The position numbers and the translations under genes are program-made. Source: DASSUW01 sp963803335 (GTDB lineage: Bacteria; Actinomycetota; Thermoleophilia; Solirubrobacterales; Solirubrobacteraceae). From it: a stretch of 64,000 nt of DNA. Under the pieces are notes generated by a model. It ran no database searches. It saw nothing but the letters and a program-made list of their open reading frames with translations, and was not told the DNA's origin. Positions 59,141 to 64,000 of the stretch are shown here, piece after piece. The stretch's first letter is position 1, and the number at the start of each line of letters is the position of its first letter. The stretch lies in the NCBI GenBank assembly GCA_963803335.1, contig CAWDME010000017.1, positions 1 through 64,000 of the forward strand. Reading direction: 5' to 3'.

Positions 59141-60202
59141 TCAGCAGATCCGCGGCAGCGGGTCACCGACCAGCTGGTCCATGACGCGCCGGCCGCCGAA
59201 CGCCGTGTTCACCAACACCATCCCCGGCGGCTCGGTCTTCACCTCTCCGATCTCGACGGCCCGCGCGCAGCCGTCGACCGCGCGCAGCGCGGCCAGCGCG
59301 GCGTCCGCCGCCTCAGGGGCCACGAAGGCGACGAACGTGCCCTCGTTGGCCACGTACATCGGGTCGATCCCCAGGATCTCCGCAGCCCCCGCGACGGCCG
59401 GGTCCACCGGCACGTCCCCCTCACGCACGACCATCGCGACTCCCGCGGCGCGAGCCAGCTCGTTGAGCACCGAGGCGACCCCGCCGCGCGTCGCGTCGCG
59501 CAGCGCGCGCAGTGACGGCCCCGCCGCGTCCAGCAGCGCGTCGACGGCAGGCCACAGCGAGCGGGTGTCCGACTCGATGTCGGACTCGAGCCCGAGCTCC
59601 CCGCGCGCGAGCATGATCGCCGTCCCGTGCGCGCCGATCGGACCCGACACGAGGATCCGGTCGCCGGGCCGGAGCGCGTCCGGAGCGAGCGCGGCGCGCG
59701 GATCGCGCCGACCGACGCCGGTCGTGCAGATGTACATCCCGTCGGCGTGCCCGCGCTCGACCACCTTGGTGTCGCCGGCCACGATGCGCACGCCGGCGGC
59801 GGTGGCCGCCCCAGCCATCGCTGCGACCTCGGCACGCAGCACGTCGGCGTCCAGCCCCTCCTCCAGGATCAGCGCGACGCTGATCGCCAGCGGGCGCGCG
59901 CCGGCCATCGCCAGGTCGTTGACGGTGCCGTTGACGGCGAGCTCGCCGATCGATCCGCCCGGGAAGCGCAGCGGCTTGACGACGAACGAATCGGTGGTGA
60001 GCGCGACGTCGTCGACCAGCGCGGCGTCGGCCAGCTCCTCGATCCCGAACGCGGGGGCCAGCAGGCCCTCGATCAGCGTCTGGGTGGCCTTGCCCCCGGC
60101 GCCGTGGGCCATCGTGATCCGCTCGTCCTTGAACCGCGGCCGCTTCGCGCGAGCGGTCTCGATGATGCCGAGGATCCGCTCCTCACGAGACGACACGCTC
60201 AC
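59141..60202 (-). CDS. hypE: Hydrogenase maturation dehydratase HypE
   Basis: A 353-residue PurM-type protein. ITMAHGAGGKATQTLIEGLL near residue 29 is the ATP-binding HypE start. VVKPLRFPGGSIGELAVNGTV, RIVAGDTKVVERG and SGPIGAHGTAIM are conserved, and the C-terminal PRIC supplies the Cys that receives the carbamoyl group from HypF and dehydrates it to cyanide. GTG 60202 is chosen; GTG 60196 is equally possible. It overlaps hypD by about 20 nt. Confidence 0.95.
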   Translation of the reverse strand: MSVSSREERILGIIETARAKRPRFKDERITMAHGAGGKATQTLIEGLLAPAFGIEELADAALVDDVALTTDSFVVKPLRFPGGSIGELAVNGTVNDLAMAGARPLAISVALILEEGLDADVLRAEVAAMAGAATAAGVRIVAGDTKVVERGHADGMYICTTGVGRRDPRAALAPDALRPGDRILVSGPIGAHGTAIMLARGELGLESDIESDTRSLWPAVDALLDAAGPSLRALRDATRGGVASVLNELARAAGVAMVVREGDVPVDPAVAGAAEILGIDPMYVANEGTFVAFVAPEAADAALAALRAVDGCARAVEIGEVKTEPPGMVLVNTAFGGRRVMDQLVGDPLPRIC

Positions 60203-61298
60203 GAGCGAACCGTCCGTAGTTGTAGTAGGCCGCACAGGCGCCCTCGGGCGACACCATGCACGTGCCGATCGCGTGCTCGGGCGTGCAGGCGGTACCGAAC
60301 ACCTTGCACTCCCACGGCTTGATGACGCCCTTCAAGACCTCGCCGCACTGGCACGCCTTCGGATCGGCGACCCGCACGCCCGGGACCGAGAAACGCCGCT
60401 CGGCATCGAGGTCGGCGTAGGCGTTGGACAGCCGCAGCGCGCTCTGCGAGATGAACCCGAGGCCGCGCCACTCGAAGTGCGGGCGCAGCTCGAACACCTC
60501 GGCCATCACCGCGAGCGCCTTCAGGTTGCCCTGGTCGGGCACGACGCGCTTGTACTGGTTCTCGACCTGGCAGCGGCCCTCGGCCAGCTGGCGCAGGATC
60601 ATCTCGATCGACTGCAGGATGTCGAGCGGCTCGAAGCCGGAGATCACGACCGGGCGCCCGTAGTCGGCGGGGATGAAGCTCAGCGGCCGCGCGCCCACGA
60701 CCGTGCACACGTGCCCGGGGCCGATGAAGCCGTCGAGCCGCAGGTCGGGTGACTCGAGCAGCGCCCGCAACGGCGGCACGATCGTCACGTGGTTGCAGAC
60801 GCAGCTGAAGTTCGGCACGCCCTCGGCCTTCGCGCGCTTGAGCGTCAGCGCGGTCGACGGCGCGGTGGTCTCGAACCCGATCGCGAAGAACACCACCTCG
60901 CGGTCGGGGTTCTCCTTGGCGATCCGCAGCGCGTCGAGCGGCGAGTAGACCATCCGCACGTCGGCGCCCGCCGCTTTGGCCTCGAGCAGGGTCCCCCGCG
61001 AGCCGGGGACGCGCAGCATGTCGCCGAAGCAGGTGAAGATGACGCCCGGCTCGTGGGCGACCGCGATCCCGTCGTCGACCCGCCCCATCGGGATCACGCA
61101 GACGGGGCAGCCGGGGCCGTGCACGAGCTCGACGTTCTCGGGCAGCAGGTCGTCGATCCCGTACTTGTAGATCGAGTGCGTGTGCCCGCCGCACACCTCC
61201 ATGACCTTGTAGTGGCGGCCGGGCTCGACGGTGGCGAGGATCTTGCCGGCGAGGACGCGGCCGAGCTCGGCGTCGCGGTACTCGTCGACGAACCTCAT
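60183..61298 (-). CDS. hypD: Hydrogenase maturation scaffold HypD
   Basis: A 371-residue iron-sulfur protein. VMEVCGGHTHSIYKYGI, VHGPGCPVCVIPMG and AIGFETTAPSTA are the three conserved HypD blocks, and the [4Fe-4S] ligands are in DPKACQCGEVLKGV, KPWECKVFGTACTPEHAIGTC near the C-terminus. With HypC it forms the platform where Fe(CN)2CO is built. ATG 61298 overlaps the HypC-like gene by 4 nt. Confidence 0.97.
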   Translation of the reverse strand: MRFVDEYRDAELGRVLAGKILATVEPGRHYKVMEVCGGHTHSIYKYGIDDLLPENVELVHGPGCPVCVIPMGRVDDGIAVAHEPGVIFTCFGDMLRVPGSRGTLLEAKAAGADVRMVYSPLDALRIAKENPDREVVFFAIGFETTAPSTALTLKRAKAEGVPNFSCVCNHVTIVPPLRALLESPDLRLDGFIGPGHVCTVVGARPLSFIPADYGRPVVISGFEPLDILQSIEMILRQLAEGRCQVENQYKRVVPDQGNLKALAVMAEVFELRPHFEWRGLGFISQSALRLSNAYADLDAERRFSVPGVRVADPKACQCGEVLKGVIKPWECKVFGTACTPEHAIGTCMVSPEGACAAYYNYGRFARERVVS

Positions 61299-61555
61299 CG
61301 AGGGTTACCTCCGCGGGGCGTCCGGCCCCGCGAAATCGGAACGGCGCCATCCGGGCGGCCGTAGGCAAGCGCCACGTCGGCGTGGACGAGCAGCGTGTCG
61401 CCCTCCACCACGTCGTCGAGCAACGCGACCTCGACGGTCCGCACGTCGCCGCCGTCGGCCTCGCACACCGCGAGGTCGCCGTCCACGCGCACGACCCGCA
61501 TCTCGACCGCCACGTCGCCGCACGTGATGCAGACGTCGTGCTCGCAGTCGCTCAC
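61295..61555 (-). CDS. Second HypC/HupF-like chaperone
   Basis: An 86-residue small protein. SDCEHDVCITCGDVAVEMRV has a Cys-rich start, and the rest (ALLDDVVEGDTLLVHADVAL) follows the HypC/HybG beta-barrel pattern, but without the canonical MCLAIP start. Such CxxCGD-type HypC paralogues accompany hypC in several actinobacterial loci. It may serve a particular step or the second small subunit. It overlaps hypC and hypD by 4 nt each. Confidence 0.8.
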   Translation of the reverse strand: MSDCEHDVCITCGDVAVEMRVVRVDGDLAVCEADGGDVRTVEVALLDDVVEGDTLLVHADVALAYGRPDGAVPISRGRTPRGGNPR

Positions 61556-61830
61556 TCGATCACGCTCGCCCGAAGCTCCGCCAGCTCCTGTTCGTAGTCG
61601 GCCCCCATCCCCTCGAGCAGCCGCAGCGTCGCCTCCGCCTCCTCCTCGTCGACCTTCGACAGCGCGAAGCCGACGTGGATCAGCACCCAGTCCCCGGGCT
61701 GGGCGCCGTCGCCCTCGTTGTCCAGCAGCCCGATGTTGATCGTCCGCTGTACTCCGGCGACGTCCACTTTGGCGAGGCGGTTGCTCTCATCAACCACCTC
61801 GACGATCCTGCCTGGGATGGCCAGGCACAT
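61552..61830 (-). CDS. hypC: Hydrogenase maturation chaperone HypC
   Basis: A 92-residue protein starting MCLAIPGRIVEVV; Cys2 binds the iron precursor. The middle has VAGVQRTINIGLLDNEG and GDWVLIHVGFALSKVDEEEA, typical HypC strands, with a helical C-terminal tail. It shuttles the Fe(CN)2CO unit between HypD and the large subunit precursor. The start lies 54 nt after the upstream small subunit-like gene; that gap shows no clear promoter. Confidence 0.96.
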   Translation of the reverse strand: MCLAIPGRIVEVVDESNRLAKVDVAGVQRTINIGLLDNEGDGAQPGDWVLIHVGFALSKVDEEEAEATLRLLEGMGADYEQELAELRASVIE

Positions 61831-61884
61831 AGGCGATCACCTTTGCGCTCTCCAGGCCCGGCCGCAAACGGCAGGTAATCCGAG

Positions 61885-62934
61885 TTACCAGCGCGGCCCG
61901 TAGCCGCTCGCCAATGCACCGGGCCGGCGCCAATCGGGTTCGATTTCGAACCGCCGCTTCATGCGCTGGGTCCGCAGCTGCTTGAGCACCGGGCCGTACG
62001 CGAAGCGCGACGCTGCGGCGATCGCCTTGCCCTTGGCGCCGGTGTCGAACAGCGGCAGGTACTTGTCGGGGAACCCCGGCATCGTGCAGGCCATGCAGAT
62101 GCCGCCGACGTTGGGGCAGCCGCCGATCCCGTTCATCCAGCCCCGCGCCGGCACGTTGCACTTGACCACCGGGCCCTTGCAGCCGAACTTCACGAGGCAG
62201 GTCGCGTCGCCGAGCGCGTCGGCGTAGTCGTTGTGGTCGGCGAAGCCGGCGCGGTTGCACACCTCGTGCGCGGTGTGCTGGAACAGCCACGCGGGCCGGC
62301 CCTGCTCGTCGAGCTCGATCGGCGCCGTGGTCCCGGCGAGCTGGAGCACGAGGTAGAGCAGCGTCTCGGTGATGTTGTCCGGCTGCGCCGGGCAGCCGGG
62401 CAGGTTCACGATCGGGTGACCGAGCCGCGAGCGCCAGCCGTGCCCGAGGTAGTCACGCAGGCCCATCGCCCCGGTCGGGTTGTTCCGCATCGCCGGGATC
62501 CCGCCGTAGGTCGCGCACGTGCCGAGCGCGAGCACGATCGCCGCCTGCGGCGCGAGCCGGTCGATCCACTCGTTGGTGGTGATCGGCTGGCCGGTCGCCG
62601 GGTCGGTCCCGAGCGCGGCCCAGTGTCCGGCGCCGTTGATGTCCTCGTTCGGGACCGCGCCCTCGAGCACGAGGACGAACGGGTCCAGCTTGCCGGCCTC
62701 GGCTTCGTACCAGGCCCGCATGAAGTCGTCTCCGCTCTCGACGGCCAGGAACGGGTTGTAGAGCGCCACGCCCGGCATCCCCGGCAACGACCGGCCGAGC
62801 AGGTCCTCGAGCGACGGCTGTGTCGCCGCGGTCATCGCCACGGTGTCGCCGTCGCAGCCGAGCCCGCTGGTCATCCAGATCACGTGCACCGTGAGCTGCT
62901 CGGTCTCCCGCTGGCGCGCCGTGAACTCGGTCAT
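61885..62934 (-). CDS. Second hydrogenase small subunit paralogue without a large subunit
   Basis: A 349-residue protein closely similar to the small subunit at 58067-59128 along its whole length. It has the same cluster motifs: MTSGLGCDGDTVAMT, GTCATYGGIPAM, NLPGCPAQPDN, HEVCNRAGFAD, FGCKGPVVKCNVPARGW and GGCPNVGGICMACTMPGFPD, and the same ending (SGYGPRW). All ligand Cys and the proximal Asp are kept, so it is intact. No second large subunit is nearby. It may form an alternative complex with the same large subunit. It is coupled by a 4-nt overlap to the Crp-like regulator gene. Confidence 0.93.
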   Translation of the reverse strand: MTEFTARQRETEQLTVHVIWMTSGLGCDGDTVAMTAATQPSLEDLLGRSLPGMPGVALYNPFLAVESGDDFMRAWYEAEAGKLDPFVLVLEGAVPNEDINGAGHWAALGTDPATGQPITTNEWIDRLAPQAAIVLALGTCATYGGIPAMRNNPTGAMGLRDYLGHGWRSRLGHPIVNLPGCPAQPDNITETLLYLVLQLAGTTAPIELDEQGRPAWLFQHTAHEVCNRAGFADHNDYADALGDATCLVKFGCKGPVVKCNVPARGWMNGIGGCPNVGGICMACTMPGFPDKYLPLFDTGAKGKAIAAASRFAYGPVLKQLRTQRMKRRFEIEPDWRRPGALASGYGPRW

Positions 62935-63755
62935 GCCTGGGCCGAGCTCTCCCCGCTGCGATCGACGAGACAGGCGATGTGGTGGGCGGCGGTGCCGTGC
63001 AGGATGAGCCCGTTGGGGTCGCGCGTGACGAGCCCGGCGCTCGACAGACGCGCGAGCGCATGCGAAACGGACGGGCGCTCGGCGCCGACGAGCTGCCCGA
63101 TCAGCCGGTGCGTGAGCGGCAGCGGCACGAGGATCCCGTCGGCGACGACGTGGCCCCAGCGCTCGGCCAGGTGCCAGAGCAGCAGCGCGATCCGCGCGTC
63201 GGCACGCGGGTGGCAGGTGGCGGCGCGGTGGATGTTGAGCTCCATGGTGCGCCGCACGGCGCGGCGCAGCAGCGCGTGGAGGATCTGCGGCCACGGGCGG
63301 ATGCGCTCGGCGAACCCGGCGTCGAGCACCGCGACACGCGTGCGCACGAGCGCGCGCGAGAACGTTTCCGACGTGAGCAGCACGACGTCGCCGGCGTTCG
63401 TCCACGGCGCCAGGAGATCGCCCGCACCGACGAGCTCTGACGCGGTGCGGTCGCCGACCTGCACGTCGAGCGCGACGACGCCCTCGATGATCAGCAGGCC
63501 GAGCCCGCCGCGCAGCTGCGCCAGCAGCGGGATGAGGTCGAACTCGCCGGCCGAGATCTGCTCGACGCGCGCGGTGACCAGCGGCCGCGCGACGAGGCGC
63601 ATCCGCAGGTCGAGGTCGCCGGCCAGCTCGTCGTCGACGTCGAAGAGGTAGCAGTAGCGACCGGGGCGACGGCGCTCAGGGTTCGGGCGCGCGCCCGGCT
63701 CACCGCGAACCGGGAGCGGGAACGGACCGGGCGGCGGATCGCCGCCGTGCGCCAA
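62931..63755 (-). CDS. Crp/Fnr-type regulator heading the hydrogenase operon
   Basis: A 274-residue protein from TTG 63755, chosen because GGAGGAG is placed well upstream. After a Pro/Arg-rich N-terminus (about 35 residues) comes a cyclic-nucleotide-binding-like barrel (GRYCYLFDVDDELAGDLDLR, then LLIIEGVVALDVQVGD and GAGDLLAPW) and a C-terminal helix-turn-helix (LIGQLVGAERPSVSHALARL). The classical cAMP pocket residues are not evident and no Fnr-type cysteine cluster is seen at the start. It probably controls this hydrogenase operon; the signal is unknown. Confidence 0.85.
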   Translation of the reverse strand: MAHGGDPPPGPFPLPVRGEPGARPNPERRRPGRYCYLFDVDDELAGDLDLRMRLVARPLVTARVEQISAGEFDLIPLLAQLRGGLGLLIIEGVVALDVQVGDRTASELVGAGDLLAPWTNAGDVVLLTSETFSRALVRTRVAVLDAGFAERIRPWPQILHALLRRAVRRTMELNIHRAATCHPRADARIALLLWHLAERWGHVVADGILVPLPLTHRLIGQLVGAERPSVSHALARLSSAGLVTRDPNGLILHGTAAHHIACLVDRSGESSAQA

Positions 63756-63758
63756 TGT

Positions 63759-63765
63759 CTCCTCC
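63759..63765 (-). promoter_or_regulatory. Shine-Dalgarno setting the TTG start of the Crp-like gene
   Basis: On the minus strand GGAGGAG lies 3 nt before TTG 63755 (GGAGG with a 5-nt spacer), the best ribosome site near any start in this frame. It supports TTG over upstream candidates that would add an unlikely Arg/Pro-rich extension. Confidence 0.7.
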
Positions 63766-63797
63766 CAACGACGGGTACACGAGTCACCATATCGTCG

Positions 63798-64000
63798 ATG
63801 CCCGTCCACGTCCGCTTCCGCTGCCAGTTCTGCGACGCCGCCCCCGACCCGGCGACCCAGCGCCGCCTCGAACGCGGTCTGCGGGAGCTCGTGTTCGGCG
63901 AGTACCTCGAGGCGGGTCGCTGGCTCGTGTGGCACGGGCGCGGCCCGCTCGGCCCGACGCGCTGGGCCTGCGAGGAGCATCGCGGCGACCTCGTCGCCTA
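63798..64000 (+). CDS. Small protein with Cys/His residues, right end truncated by the window
   Basis: From ATG 63798 about 67 residues are visible: MPVHVRFRCQFCDAAPDP, then a helical middle (ERGLRELVFGEYLEA) and WACEEHRGDLVAY. CxxC near residue 9 and Cys/His near residue 57-60 could form a zinc site. It diverges from the Crp-like gene with a 42-nt gap, so one promoter region may serve both. The family is not recognised. Confidence 0.5.
   Translation, partial: MPVHVRFRCQFCDAAPDPATQRRLERGLRELVFGEYLEAGRWLVWHGRGPLGPTRWACEEHRGDLVA

Noticed and set aside
56303..59515. Long plus-strand open frame (about 1070 codons) opposite the hydrogenase subunits
   Set aside because: It mirrors codons of the large and small subunits. 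Its composition is typical of antisense shadow frames, and no motif is present.
61885..62934. Second small subunit considered as a decaying duplicate
   Set aside because: The frame is intact, all cluster ligands are kept and start and stop are coupled to neighbours, so it is treated as functional.

Overview
This window reads as chromosomal DNA of a high-GC actinobacterium. GC is high throughout, GTG and TTG starts are frequent, and many neighbouring genes overlap by 1 to 4 nt. A Thermoleophilia/Solirubrobacterales-type organism is my best guess from the gene repertoire (group 1h-type hydrogenase, nuo genes in actinobacterial order, SigJ-like sigma factor, VIT and LtrA families). This is inference; no marker gene for phylogeny was searched.

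Region 1 (1-12.2 kb) is mixed and partly decaying. It holds a truncated LuxR-type AAA regulator, two NAD(P)-binding short-chain proteins, an animal-type heme peroxidase, a heavily decayed pseudogene, a PEP mutase-like enzyme, and an ECF sigma operon with two related small membrane proteins and a frameshifted ltrA. A tRNA-Phe-like 3' half, a nucleotidyltransferase, tRNA-Arg, tRNA-Ser and an mreB gene follow.

Region 2 (12.2-28.7 kb) carries housekeeping and stress functions: LysE exporter, tRNA-Ser, ferric-reductase-like flavocytochrome, VIT family transporter, methyltransferase, MarR with a clear palindromic operator and its MFS-USP fusion, an ArsP-like permease with an ArsN-like acetyltransferase, 1-Cys peroxiredoxin, an alkaline phosphatase remnant, acyl-CoA dehydrogenase, serS, cytochrome c and cupredoxin lipoproteins, and a flavin reductase.

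Region 3 (28.7-37.6 kb) is nuoABCDEFGHI, the peripheral arm plus NuoH of complex I. NuoJ-N are not here. A deletion remnant of a Sap/GAP-type gene abuts the end of nuoI.

Region 4 (37.6-46.7 kb) has a metallophosphoesterase, a quinone oxidoreductase-like enzyme, queA and an SDR, then a tightly coupled regulatory operon (GntR, solo Cache protein, GAF histidine kinase, LuxR response regulator) divergent from an APC permease, and a DedA protein.

Region 5 (46.7-63.8 kb) is the highlight: about 17 kb on the minus strand with no internal gap above about 55 nt. It encodes a group 1h-type [NiFe] hydrogenase and its maturation system. Transcription order is a Crp/Fnr-like regulator, a second hydrogenase small subunit without a large subunit, hypC, a second HypC-like gene, hypD, hypE, the small and large subunits, a NifU fused to an all-Cys Rieske-like module, three hydrogenase-associated proteins of unknown function, a maturation protease, hypA, hypB, a SIS-domain protein, a membrane protein, hypF, a Fur-family (probably nickel-responsive) regulator and a nickel permease. 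Together these would supply nickel, build the active site and oxidise H2, probably at trace levels, feeding electrons towards the quinone pool that complex I also uses. Unusual details include a pair of perfect palindromic repeats inserted in frame in hypF and the orphan small subunit.
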